Counted from the first letter of the stretch, positions 36,625 through 45,268 are shown. The stretch is DNA of 64,000 nt from Bacillus carboniphilus (GCF_020524035.2 NZ_CP129013.1:434001-498000), one strand, 5' to 3'. Notes: a model not told the origin generated them from the sequence alone. A program made the numbers and translations.

Positions 36625-37079
36625 AAAAAAGAAAACAGCCTCTAATTGTCAAATCCTGCACCATGATCATCATCTTAATTCTTCTAATTTTTGTTTTTCT
36701 CCCCATCACCTATGTACAAGGTCAAACTATCAAAGACATTGAGAAAACAATTCAAAGTACACTAGAACAATTGTCTATACCTGGTGCATCAGTTGTCATT
36801 TTTCAAAATAAACAACCTGTTTTAAAAACAAACTTTGGCAATATGACGAATGAAACTTCTCTACTAACTGGCTCTGTTAGCAAATCCATGACTGCATTAG
36901 CCATTCTCCAACTAGTCAATCAAAAACAAGTTGAAATAGATCGTCCAATTTCTGATTATTTATCGTGGTTTCATCATGAAAATGCCTCAAAGATAAAAAT
37001 CAAACACCTTTTGTCCCATACGAGTGGGTTTAGTACCTTTTTACTTGACTGTCACATCATCCTTATAGAAAAGGTATAG
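36621..37079 (+). pseudogene. Truncated beta-lactamase-family serine hydrolase
   Basis: The N-terminus has a signal or anchor helix and then the class C/penicillin-binding pattern IPGASVVIFQNKQPVLKTNF, the nucleophile motif SVSKS (Ser-x-x-Lys), and KIKHLLSHTSGFST. It then ends abruptly after residue 140 with unrelated residues (LLDCHIILIEKV). A complete member would continue for at least 200 more residues, including the Tyr-x-Asn motif. A terminator-like palindrome covers the stop, so a deletion probably fused the gene to it. The start overlaps the previous stop by 4 bases. Confidence 0.75.
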
Positions 37080-37096
37080 AGTAAACACTCTATACC
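37073..37096. terminator. Bidirectional hairpin terminator
   Basis: GGTATAGAGT pairs exactly with ACTCTATACC around AAAC, between the truncated hydrolase and the converging ABC permease gene. Confidence 0.7.
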
Positions 37097-38722
37097 TCTT
37101 TCCACTGTTTACCTAACGCAAACTTCCAAGCAAGTGTTGATGTGACAATTAACAATATTAGATACCCTATTTTCCCATAAGGAACGGTTAAGAGATAATA
37201 ATGTATACCTGCAAAAATAGCGATCGGAATCATAAAAATAAAAACAATCCAATTCGTGTTCTCAATCGTTTCGAACGAGCTTGAAAAGGGGAGTTCCTTC
37301 ACCAATAATAAAAAACAAATAATAGAGGTTAGAATAGATACTCCTAGAACAATGAATAAATCAATAATCACTGTTGCACCATAAATCCATACATAAAAGA
37401 CGCTTATCGGCAAAAATACAGGTAAAAATAGCTTGACGATAAAGGATTTTAACGTCCCGCTTGCTACATGATAAAAGTTTTTAATAGGAGTAGTCTTATA
37501 AATCCATGCCCCTTTATAATTACCGGAATAACTTAGCATCATAATAGCGGATGGAATAATAATCGTACATAAGTATATACCTAAATAACCGTTTCCTTGA
37601 GAAACCTCCTCGAATGTTTTCCATTGAAGCTCATTCATGAGAATGATAATTGGAAAAATAAACGCCATGCCTAAGGATGGATACACTTTTAATCTGAATT
37701 CTCGTTCGTTTTTCATCATCTGACTAGCAAACCTGTAGAATAATTGTTCCTCTTTTGAAAAGCAAATGAGCTGAATGAATTTTTTTCTTACGTTCGATAA
37801 AGGCTTTCGATTTGCTCCTTGCTGACTGGATAACTTCAATAAATTGTTTTCAAAAGAAGGGATAATCCTGATGTAAACAATCAAAGAAACGATCGGAACA
37901 GCGAATGCTAAGATGGAAAATGTAATCAAAAGCGGGTGAGTATTTCCGTTTAATAACCATTCATAAGGAAGCCCCAAACCAAATCGGTGGAATGAAAAAT
38001 TGCCACCAAGCAACTTGGAAGGAGAAATCAAACATATCAAATGAACGGATGACTAACTGGTATCCAATGGCGATACCGATGGTTAAGCCAATTTGAATAA
38101 AGTTAATAATGTCTTTCACCTTTTCTCCGTCAAAAAACTTTAAAATAATAACGTAGATTAAAGAAGTGCATAAAATAATGAGAAACACCATTAAAATAAT
38201 TTCAAGTAAATAGATCAAAAAGAAAATGGGACCATGAGCAATAAAACTCGCGAGCAAAGATGGAACAACGAACGATCCAGTCAGTAAAAACAAATAGATG
38301 GCAATGTGAATCGTTTTTGCTGTGTTAATCGTTTTTGATGAGATCGGCTTTGAAGAAATAATCATTTTTTCCCGAATATCGAGTAACACGTTAGAAAAGT
38401 CGGAAACCATAGACATCATAATTGTAATCATTAAAACGCTGAAAGTAACACTCATAGAAAGAATATAATTTTCATTTAGTAGTACAAAGAAGATTAAAAG
38501 AAGTCCCATCAAACCATAAACCCAAAGTGACTTCATGAATTTGTTTTCCTCTTTGTTTTCTTTAGCTTTTTTTGCATTTGATTGAAAGATGGTTGGTGTT
38601 CTTCTTTGATCCATGGTTAGTTTCATTTGTACTATTTTTCTCATCATCGGATAATCAACACCCATCTTCGTAAAAAACCACGTAAAATGGTCGAGAAATT
38701 GTAAGGTTCGGAATTCTTTCAT
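37090..38722 (-). pseudogene. ABC-2 type transporter permease, frameshifted
   Basis: Two overlapping frames encode one permease. The N-terminal half (MKEFRTLQFLDHFTWFFTKM to FFIPPIWFGA) continues as PYEWLLNGNTHPLLITFSIL once a surplus base at 37969-37970 is removed. Repaired length is about 543 residues with some ten to twelve membrane helices, and a long cytoplasmic segment near residues 290-340. It is directly downstream of its ATPase gene (0-1 base gap). The substrate is unknown. Confidence 0.72.
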
Positions 38723-39508
38723 TTATTTCACCTCAGTTACGATAGAAATGAATTCATCTGCTCGTTGTTTTTGATCATTAAAGCCTGTCACCTTGTTAAA
38801 AATCTCTTCTAATGATCCTTTTCCATCCTTTTGTTGTTGTTTTATTTCAGAGAAGGTACCGTCCGTTACGATTTGCCCATCGTTAATAATGACGATTCTT
38901 GTACTGATTTTTTCAACAACATCCATAATGTGAGAGGAATAAAAGATTGTTTTCCCTGCATTTGCTAATTGAGCTAAAATTTCTTTGAAAATCATCACGC
39001 TGTTAGCATCTAGTCCATTGATAGGCTCGTCCAAAAATAAAATATCTGGGTTATGTAGCATGCTGGATACAATGAGTAGTTTTTGTTTCATTCCTTTTGA
39101 AAAAGATGAAATTCTAGCGTTATACACATGCTCCATGTTGAAGACAGAAAAAAGCTGCTTTGCTTTTTGGTCAGTTGTCTCGAAGTCCATTCCATACAAC
39201 TCACCAATAAAGGTTAAATATTCATGAGCTGTTAAAGCATCATAGAGCTCTGCCATTTCAGGGACGTAACCAACTCTTCTTTTATAGTTGATTGGATCAT
39301 CTTTGATGTTTTTTCCAAATAAAGAGATGTCCCCTAAATAGTCTTGTTCAAGCCCTAAAATCATTTTGACTGTAGTGCTTTTTCCAGCACCATTGGGCCC
39401 AATATAGCCGATAATCTGTCCAGGATAAACATCAAGGTCAATCCCTTTCAACACTTCATTTGAGCCATAATTCTTTTTAAGTTGCTGTATTTGTAATATT
39501 GGTTCCAT
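38723..39508 (-). CDS. ABC transporter ATPase (ABC-2 exporter)
   Basis: A 261-residue ATPase with Walker A GPNGAGKST, signature FSKGMKQKLL and Walker B ILFLDEPINGLD, and a short C-terminal extension. The SKGM-type signature is typical of drug or bacteriocin exporters of the ABC-2 class. First gene of a two-gene operon with the frameshifted permease; AGGTGAAATAATG gives the start. Confidence 0.88.
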   Translation of the reverse strand: MEPILQIQQLKKNYGSNEVLKGIDLDVYPGQIIGYIGPNGAGKSTTVKMILGLEQDYLGDISLFGKNIKDDPINYKRRVGYVPEMAELYDALTAHEYLTFIGELYGMDFETTDQKAKQLFSVFNMEHVYNARISSFSKGMKQKLLIVSSMLHNPDILFLDEPINGLDANSVMIFKEILAQLANAGKTIFYSSHIMDVVEKISTRIVIINDGQIVTDGTFSEIKQQQKDGKGSLEEIFNKVTGFNDQKQRADEFISIVTEVK

Positions 39509-39683
39509 TATTTCACCTGCTTTATTATTATTTACATGCTCAATATGATTTATATACGATTTATGTATTAATAAGGTTTCATGTGTGATAGTTTGTTAAA
39601 ATATAAGAAAATCCCTTTTTTAACTATATCACGTGAAAATTTCAAATTAAAATAGAAAAATATTAAAAAGGACAGTGATTAAA

Positions 39684-40871
39684 TTGGATAAATTGTTTTA
39701 TATGTTAGATGATTTATATGAAGAAATGGTTAATATTCGCCGATATTTACATCAATACCCGGAGTTATCTTTTCAAGAGGTTGAAACAGCAAAATTTATA
39801 GCCGACTATCATCGAAAATTAGGACTCGAAGTAAGGGAAGGAGTGGGGGGAAGAGGTGTAGTAGCAAAACTTAAAGGAAATAAACATGGGAAGACGGTAG
39901 CCCTTCGTGCAGACTTTGATGCTCTTCCAATACAAGAAGAGCGAGATGTCCCTTATAAATCTAAAAATGACGGTGTCATGCATGCCTGTGGTCACGATGG
40001 ACATACAGCGACATTGTTATCTTTAGCAAAAGCTTTCGTTCAAATAAAGGAAGACCTGGCAGGTACAATCGTTTTTATCCATCAGCACGCAGAGGAGTTA
40101 ACACCAGGTGGTGCAATTGCGATGATTGAGGACGGATGCCTAGAAGGAGTAGATGTTATTTTCGGTACTCATTTATGGGCAACAGAACCTTATGGTGAGA
40201 TTCTTTACCGAGAGGGCCCGCTTATGGCCGCTGCCGATTCGTTTAACATTACAATTTTAGGGGAAGGTGGTCATGGTGCACAACCACATTTGACAAAAGA
40301 TTCGATTGTGATCGCTAGCCAATTGGTTCAAGCGATTCAGCAAATTGTCTCTCGTCGAATTAATCCATTAGATTCTGCTGTTGTATCAATAGGGTCATTC
40401 GTTTCTGAAAATGCGTTTAATGTTATCGCTGATCAAGCATCATTACAAGGAACCGTCCGAACATTTAATGAAGAAGTAAGAGGAAATATTGAAAAAGAAT
40501 TAGAAAAGATAATAGAAGGAACTTGTCTGTCTCATCAATGTGACTATCAGTTCAGTTATAATCGAGGGTATCCTTCTGTTGTAAATCATAAAGAAGAGAC
40601 TGAACATATAAAATCAATCGCTAAAATGGTTCCTGAAGTAACCAAGGTATGTGAAACCGAACCATCTATGGGTGGAGAGGATTTTGCCTACTATCTCGAG
40701 CACGTAAAAGGCTGTTTTTTCTTTACGGGGGCTCAAGACCCGAATTGGGATGTGACCTATCCACACCATCACCCTAAATTTTCAATAGATGAAAGAGCGA
40801 TGTTAATTGCCTCTAAAACATTAGGAGCGGCTACGTTATGTTTTTTAAAGGATGAAAATCAAAAAGCCTAG
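39684..40871 (+). CDS. M20-family amidohydrolase (N-acyl amino acid hydrolase-like)
   Basis: A zinc peptidase-like hydrolase of about 395 residues in the M20D group. Metal and catalytic residues are seen in HACGHDGHTATLL (near 105), HQHAEELTPGGA (Glu pair near 140), GTHLWATEPYG (near 165) and EPSMGGEDFAYYLE (near 335). The dimerisation domain carries GGHGAQPHLTKDSIVIASQ. Relatives remove acyl groups from amino acids or from IAA conjugates. The start is uncertain: TTG 39684 (AAGGA 11 bases before) or GTG 39675, which lies too close to the site. Confidence 0.85.
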   Translation: MDKLFYMLDDLYEEMVNIRRYLHQYPELSFQEVETAKFIADYHRKLGLEVREGVGGRGVVAKLKGNKHGKTVALRADFDALPIQEERDVPYKSKNDGVMHACGHDGHTATLLSLAKAFVQIKEDLAGTIVFIHQHAEELTPGGAIAMIEDGCLEGVDVIFGTHLWATEPYGEILYREGPLMAAADSFNITILGEGGHGAQPHLTKDSIVIASQLVQAIQQIVSRRINPLDSAVVSIGSFVSENAFNVIADQASLQGTVRTFNEEVRGNIEKELEKIIEGTCLSHQCDYQFSYNRGYPSVVNHKEETEHIKSIAKMVPEVTKVCETEPSMGGEDFAYYLEHVKGCFFFTGAQDPNWDVTYPHHHPKFSIDERAMLIASKTLGAATLCFLKDENQKA

Positions 40872-40892
40872 TCAAAATGAACTAGGCTTTTT
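40861..40892. terminator. Bidirectional terminator
   Basis: AAAAAGCCTAGT pairs with ACTAGGCTTTTT; it spans the M20 stop codon and the end of the converging ohrR gene. Confidence 0.85.
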
Positions 40893-41322
40893 GGTTTAGT
40901 TTCTTTAGTATATGGTGAAACTGTCTATTTAAATCAGCAATGTCTTCGTCCGTTAAGTCTGTTTCGTCGAAAATATGAATAGGGATGTTTTCAGCTTTCT
41001 TTTTCAGCTCTACACCTTTTTCAGTAAGTGAAACTTCCACTTTACGTTCATCTTCTTTAGAACGAATACGAGTGACAATCCCTGATTGCTCTAACCTTTT
41101 AAGTAACGGTGTCAACGTTCCTGAATCTAAGTAGAGTTCTTCTCCTAATTCTTTTACTGTTAGTTTGTTTTTTTCTGATAAAACAACTAATACTAAATAT
41201 TGTGGATAGGTGATATTTAGTTCCTTTAATAAGGGGTGATAACGCTTTATGATTTCTCTGGAACAAGCGTAAATAGAAAAGCATAGGTGGTCCTTTAGAA
41301 AAAATGGTTTTTTATCCATCAT
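40882..41322 (-). CDS. ohrR: Organic hydroperoxide sensor repressor, MarR family
   Basis: A 146-residue MarR repressor closely following Bacillus OhrR: KDHLCFSIYACSREIIKRYH with the peroxide-sensing Cys at residue 14 (Cys15 in the usual numbering), NITYPQYLVLVVLSEKNKLT, and the winged-helix LYLDSGTLTPLLKRLEQSG. A second Cys at position 20 is present. Oxidation of the first Cys releases DNA. It is divergent from ohr with an inverted-repeat operator between. Start ATG 41322, with AGGAG about 8 bases upstream. Confidence 0.93.
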   Translation of the reverse strand: MMDKKPFFLKDHLCFSIYACSREIIKRYHPLLKELNITYPQYLVLVVLSEKNKLTVKELGEELYLDSGTLTPLLKRLEQSGIVTRIRSKEDERKVEVSLTEKGVELKKKAENIPIHIFDETDLTDEDIADLNRQFHHILKKLNQKA

Positions 41323-41391
41323 CAATCATTCTCCTAGCATATAAGTTGACATCTATATTATAGTCATGATAAATTAAATATGCAAAATAAT

Positions 41392-41405
41392 AATTGTGAA
41401 CAATT
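41392..41405. promoter_or_regulatory. Candidate OhrR operator
   Basis: The palindrome AATTGTGAACAATT lies between ohrR and ohr and resembles the AATT-rich inverted repeat recognised by OhrR. TTGACA at 41346 is a likely -35 element for ohr. Confidence 0.5.
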
Positions 41406-41441
41406 AAATAACGAAAAATAATATTAGAGGAGTGTTTATTA

Positions 41442-41857
41442 ATGAAACCATTGTACACAGCAACTGCAACAGCAATAGGAGGACGTGAAGGGAAAGTACA
41501 ATCTTCAGATCGTGTTTTAGATCATAAGATTGAAATGCCAAAAGAGTTGGTGGAGCAGGTAAAGAAGGCACCAATCCGGAACAATTATTTGCAGCAGGAT
41601 ACGCAGCATGTTTTGATAGCGCTCTAAATTTAGTCGCTCGTACAAATAAAATTAAACTAGGAACAACTGAAATTACAACTCATGTATCAATTGGAAAAGA
41701 TGATTCTGGTTTTGAATTAAGTGTCGTTCTTGAAGCTAAAATCCCAGAAGTAAGTAAAGAAGAAGCTGAAAAATTACTCGAGCAAGCCCATCAAGTTTGT
41801 CCTTATTCAAAAGCGACAAGAGGCAATATTGATGTTGAATTAAAAGTAGCTGAATAA
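41442..41857 (+). pseudogene. ohr: Organic hydroperoxide resistance protein, frameshifted (-1)
   Basis: A thiol peroxidase that reduces organic hydroperoxides. The frame begins MKPLYTATATAIGGREGKVQ and breaks after MPKEL. Adding one G at 41549-41550 (GGG reduced to GG) restores GGAGKEGTNPEQLFAAGYAA, with the first catalytic Cys in YAACFDSAL and the second in QVCPYSKATRGN. The repaired length is 139 residues, normal for Ohr. The break is a single-base deletion; the intact divergent ohrR suggests the gene is, or was until recently, functional. Confidence 0.88.
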
Positions 41858-41870
41858 TAAAGAGATCAAA

Positions 41871-41905
41871 AAAAGAGGATAGGCTTTAAAACCTGTCCTC
41901 TTTTT
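41871..41905 (+). terminator. Rho-independent terminator after ohr
   Basis: AAAGAGGATAGG pairs with CCTGTCCTCTTT, followed by TTT. Confidence 0.82.
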
Positions 41906-42095
41906 ATTGTGTAAAATAAACATATGAATTCGTTTATATTGACTAATTCAATGAATGTGGTAACATAAAAAGTGTGTTACTAATATTGAATAGTCTGAAT
42001 ATTCCTATTTGTCGTTTTTTAAAACCCGATAAAACTTATATGTTTAATGAAAATATAACCATCAGTAAAACCCCATTTAGAACGAGGTGAGGAGA

Positions 42096-43436
42096 GTGGA
42101 GATAGGGAATAGAATTCGCTTCTACCGTATTCAAAAGAATATGACACAGGAGGAATTAGCCAAAGGGATTATTTCGACTTCTTATTTATCGAAAATAGAA
42201 AATAATCAAACGCAGCCTAGTGGAGAGGTTTTAAGTTATCTCAGCAAAAGATTAGATATTCAATTAATTGAGCAAGAAGAAATCACTTTAATGGAAGACT
42301 TGTTTAAATGGTATGAGGATATTATTCATTATCGTAAAAATGAAGTTGAGTCACAATATGAACTACTCAAAGATAGAATTAATTTTTCCAATGATACTAC
42401 AGCTCTCATTTTCTTCACTTTATTTGAGCTCCGTTATTTCTTCTTCGCAGGTAAACATGAATATCTAGACCGTTCACTTGAAAAAATTAATTTATATAGT
42501 GATATTTTAGAAGACAAGATGATCTATTTCTTTTATAAGTTTAAAGGAATGTACCATTATGTAAATCGACAGTACATAAAGGCATTAGATCACTTAAAGT
42601 ATGCTGAAGAACACATCTCTAATCAAATGGCGTTTGAAAGTTGGGAGAAGGCAGACTTATTCTATATGATTGGTTTATGTCTCAATCAAATGAGAAAGCC
42701 TGCTCTTTCCATTCAATATACGAATTCGGCATTATTAATATTTAGAAGTGTTTATAACTTAAGAAGGTGTGGAGAAGCGCAAGTTTTATTAGGGTTAAAT
42801 TTTCAAAGGGTGAACGAATTTAAAAAAGCCTACGAAAATTACCAACTTGCCTTGGTAATTGCTAAACAGTTAGATGAAACTGATTTACTAGGAATTATTT
42901 ATCATAACATAGGGTATTATCATTTTAATCAGTTAGAATATGAGAAGGCTTTAACGAATTTTAACCTTGCTCTTCAGTATAAAAAAATAGAGCGGGAAGA
43001 ATCGATGCTTGTGACAATGTATTGGATTATGCAAACTTTTTATTTCCAAGATAATAAAGATCAAGTTGCTCTCTGGCTTGAGAAGGGAGAGGAGCTATTA
43101 AAGCGTTATCCTCGAAAAGATTTTGAATATCGATTCAAAGTTTTTCGTTTTTTAATGGAAGAGATTTTAGATGAGGTATTTGAAAAGTTTTTAGAAAAGG
43201 AAGTCATTCCATACTTTAAGGATCAAAATTATGAAGATGAAGTAATTTTATTTTCAAAGTTTTTGGCCGTTCATTTTGAAAACCAAAATAAATATAAGGC
43301 GGCTTGCCATTATTATCGAATGGTCATAAACGCAGTAAATGAACAAAATAATCGAACGAACGCTTATGATAGAATCATTCAGCTGCATGCTAATAAAATT
43401 AAAGCAAAATCTCAAAAGGTTATTACTAAAGTATAA
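42096..43436 (+). CDS. XRE-HTH/TPR regulator, RRNPP family (NprR-like)
   Basis: An N-terminal Cro/C1-type helix-turn-helix (residues about 3-60: IGNRIRFYRIQKNMTQEELA, SYLSKIENNQTQPS) is followed by about 380 residues of helical repeats. Several are clear TPRs (YIKALDHLKYAEEHI, EFKKAYENYQLALVIAKQL, EYEKALTNFNLALQYKKI). Architecture and length (446) match NprR-type RRNPP receptors, which bind a re-imported signalling peptide in the TPR groove. A candidate pheromone gene lies just downstream on the other strand (43762-43905). Start GTG 42096, with GAGGTG six bases upstream. TTGACT-16-TAACAT at 41939-41966 could be its promoter. Confidence 0.82.
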   Translation: MEIGNRIRFYRIQKNMTQEELAKGIISTSYLSKIENNQTQPSGEVLSYLSKRLDIQLIEQEEITLMEDLFKWYEDIIHYRKNEVESQYELLKDRINFSNDTTALIFFTLFELRYFFFAGKHEYLDRSLEKINLYSDILEDKMIYFFYKFKGMYHYVNRQYIKALDHLKYAEEHISNQMAFESWEKADLFYMIGLCLNQMRKPALSIQYTNSALLIFRSVYNLRRCGEAQVLLGLNFQRVNEFKKAYENYQLALVIAKQLDETDLLGIIYHNIGYYHFNQLEYEKALTNFNLALQYKKIEREESMLVTMYWIMQTFYFQDNKDQVALWLEKGEELLKRYPRKDFEYRFKVFRFLMEEILDEVFEKFLEKEVIPYFKDQNYEDEVILFSKFLAVHFENQNKYKAACHYYRMVINAVNEQNNRTNAYDRIIQLHANKIKAKSQKVITKV

Positions 43437-43478
43437 AAGGGGCTTGTTGGTGTTGGTACCAACAAACCCCTTTTTTTT
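43433..43478 (+). terminator. Strong terminator after the XRE-TPR gene
   Basis: AAAAGGGGCTTGTTGGT pairs with ACCAACAAACCCCTTTT (one mismatch) around GTTGGT, followed by T. Confidence 0.85.
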
Positions 43479-43479
43479 G

Positions 43480-43742
43480 CAGAGTAAGAAAGTATAAAAA
43501 TCTGTCCTTATTTGGATGGTGCTTTTATTTTTGTCTAGCTCCATCGCCCAGCAACTCGTAAGTTTTTCGACGCACAGGAAGTGCTAGCATCATCGTTGTC
43601 CACAGGACGTGGACGTCTTTAGATGATGTTCCATTTGTCTATGATAAGTCAACATCGAAGCCTGCGGCTTTTCGTGTTTCCTTTATCTCATACGGAGTGC
43701 TCAAGCCCCTTCGTTGCTAAACGGGCGCTTGCGCTTTTCTTA
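43480..43742. repeat. Dispersed intergenic repeat, copy C (longest)
   Basis: It starts CAGAGTAAGAAAGTATAAAA, continues TTGTCTAGCTCCATCGCCCA, and ends CTAAACGGGCGCTTGCGCTT. The interior has GACGCACAGGAAGTGCTAGC, CCACAGGACGTGGACGTC and AAGTCAACATCGAAGCCTGC. It shares pieces with copies A and B and with the MITE-like element at 27772. No coding frame. It lies between the XRE-TPR gene and the pheromone-like gene. Confidence 0.65.
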
Positions 43743-43761
43743 AATTTGTTCTAATGAGAAA

Positions 43762-43905
43762 TCAAGTTAAGTTAGGAGGTTCTTCCGTTAGACCAGGAGG
43801 TTCTTCCGTTAGACTAGGAGGTTCTTCTAAAAAACTATAACTTCCTAAAGCACTTAAGAAAAGAAAACTAAACGAAAAAAGAGATTTAGACCATTTTTTA
43901 ATCAA
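43762..43905 (-). CDS. Putative pheromone precursor with three tandem heptapeptides (47 aa)
   Basis: A small uncalled gene. TTG 43905 has AGGAG 8 bases upstream. The product opens MIKKWSKSLFSFSFLFLSAL (basic start and hydrophobic core, a classic signal peptide), then GSYSFL, then exactly three copies of a seven-residue unit: EEPPSLT, EEPPGLT, EEPPNLT, ending at the stop. Only the fifth position varies (Ser, Gly, Asn). This is the layout of Phr/NprX-type propeptides that are secreted, trimmed and re-imported, but with several pheromone copies. It converges on an RRNPP-type receptor gene. A TATAAT-like -10 lies at 43951-43946 (minus strand) with a poor -35, consistent with an activator. Function is inferred. 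Confidence 0.7.
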   Translation of the reverse strand: MIKKWSKSLFSFSFLFLSALGSYSFLEEPPSLTEEPPGLTEEPPNLT

Positions 43906-43979
43906 TATAACCACTCCTATTCAAAATATTCATACTATTCAATATATTATATACTAAAAATCATAAAATATATATAAAA

Positions 43980-43990
43980 ATTGTGACAAT
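43980..43990. promoter_or_regulatory. Candidate operator between divergent genes
   Basis: The perfect palindrome ATTGTGACAAT lies between the pheromone-like gene and the haloperoxidase-like gene, upstream of both. It could be a site for the XRE-TPR regulator; this is only positional evidence. Confidence 0.35.
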
Positions 43991-44050
43991 CATACAAGCA
44001 TTTTTAGTTAACTAGCATAAAGTATTATGAAGTACAAGGAGGTGTTAAAA

Positions 44051-44899
44051 ATAACAAACTATTTATTATGGTCGGAATGGCCTTATGCCGGTGAAACCAC
44101 TCCACCTGTTCCAGAAGAACCTTACGCAGGAGAATGGCCCATGTATTACTTTACCATAAATAAACTAGGGCAAATTATTGATTGGAGAGGAAAAGTTGTT
44201 CATTTAGGAATAACGAATCCTAGTAAAATAAACTGGGATGAGGAATTAAAAGTTGTTGAGCAAACTATTAACGAGCGAACAAAAAAAACCGTAAAAATAG
44301 CAGACTATTGGAGTCGTGGTCCAGCAACAAAACAGTGGACGCCAATATGCGATGTACTAATTGATACGTATGGCGTAACTGCTCCTAGGGCTGCAAGAAT
44401 TCTTTCTTGTGTTCAATCAGCTATCAATGACGTGTTTGTGATTTGTTGGTATTTGAAATTTAAATGGAATGTTGCAAGACCTAATCAATTAAATAATCAA
44501 TTGGCTACTGTCGTTTGCACCCCTAATCATCCAACGTATCCATCCGGTCACGCAACAGTTGCAGGTTGTGCTGAAGAAATTTTATCTTACTTTTTCCCTG
44601 CGGAGGAATGTAGACTAAAAACACTAGCAAAACAATGTTCTGTGTCAAGGTTATACGGTGGCGTCCATTATCCTTCTGACAACAATGAAGGTTATTGTTT
44701 AGGAAAGAGGTTGGCGTATATTATAAGGAAAAAGTTTGAACAACAAATATTGCCTAATGGTGATCCGGTAGATACCCCTTATACAGAAGATCAATATGCT
44801 AAACTTTCTCCACCACCATATAGGCAAGCAATTCCTTACGACTTTAGTAGAAAATGCGCATCTCTTACTATTTATAATTCATGTAATAAGGAATCATAA
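44051..44899 (+). CDS. Vanadium-dependent haloperoxidase/PAP2-like enzyme, apparent ATA start
   Basis: The three PAP2/haloperoxidase signature parts are complete: KFKWNVARP (Lys-x6-Arg-Pro), YPSGHATVAG (Pro-Ser-Gly-His) and SRLYGGVHYPSD (Ser-Arg-x5-His-x3-Asp), all around a vanadate- or phosphate-binding site. About 282 residues, no signal peptide. The frame opens at ATG 44027, but a perfect AAGGAGG sits inside that extension, and eight bases after it is ATA 44051, giving a start TNYLLWSEWPYAGETTPP that looks like the natural N-terminus. Either ATA initiates, or the weak ATG 44027 does. Homologous proteins occur in Bacillus; substrate unknown. Confidence 0.78.
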   Translation: MTNYLLWSEWPYAGETTPPVPEEPYAGEWPMYYFTINKLGQIIDWRGKVVHLGITNPSKINWDEELKVVEQTINERTKKTVKIADYWSRGPATKQWTPICDVLIDTYGVTAPRAARILSCVQSAINDVFVICWYLKFKWNVARPNQLNNQLATVVCTPNHPTYPSGHATVAGCAEEILSYFFPAEECRLKTLAKQCSVSRLYGGVHYPSDNNEGYCLGKRLAYIIRKKFEQQILPNGDPVDTPYTEDQYAKLSPPPYRQAIPYDFSRKCASLTIYNSCNKES

Positions 44900-44917
44900 T
44901 TGATTATGAGTTGGCTG

Positions 44918-44950
44918 TTCAAAAAGTGTCTGATACAGGCACTTTTTGAA
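44918..44950. terminator. Bidirectional terminator
   Basis: TTCAAAAAGTG pairs exactly with CACTTTTTGAA; it separates the converging haloperoxidase-like and tnrA genes. Confidence 0.75.
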
Positions 44951-44959
44951 TGAATGTTG

Positions 44960-45268
44960 TTAATTTTTCTTATTAAATTGCGCGTTAATTTGTCCTCTTA
45001 TCATATTATTCCTAACGGATTGATTGCTTCCTTGTTTTCTTAATTCTCTTAAAATTTCGGTTGTTTGAACCCCTTCTTCTCGTTGATTAGCAATTATCAT
45101 TAATTGTTCTATATCAGAGAAGGAATATTTTCTCGTACCTTTTGACGTTCGATCAGGTTCAACTAAATTTCGCTCTTCATAATAGCGAATTTGTCTAACA
45201 GATAGTCCAGTTATTTCGCTTACAGTACCAATGGAAATGACTTTTTTTAACTTGTATGAATCTTCCAC
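44960..45268 (-). CDS. tnrA: Nitrogen-limitation regulator TnrA, MerR family
   Basis: A 102-residue MerR-type regulator nearly collinear with Bacillus Tnr[56 protein letters not shown], and the short C-terminal tail [14 protein letters not shown] that in TnrA binds feedback-inhibited glutamine synthetase. No effector domain. It activates or represses nitrogen genes under limitation. GTG start with AGGGGTGG upstream. A TnrA box upstream implies autoregulation. Confidence 0.9.
   Translation of the reverse strand: MEDSYKLKKVISIGTVSEITGLSVRQIRYYEERNLVEPDRTSKGTRKYSFSDIEQLMIIANQREEGVQTTEILRELRKQGSNQSVRNNMIRGQINAQFNKKN

Noticed and set aside
43741..43840. Three plus-strand repeats GAGGTTCTTCCGTTAGAC as a CRISPR or regulatory repeat
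   Set aside because: The 21-base period, the ribosome binding site and the unbroken minus-strand frame show that they are codons of the heptapeptide repeats, not spacered repeats.
44918..44950. Possible further MITE-like copy (GTTCAAAAAGTG...CACTTTTTGAA)
   Set aside because: The stem is perfect and sits between two converging genes; it lacks the AGTGC and AACCTCT outer ends and target duplication, so it is best read as a terminator.
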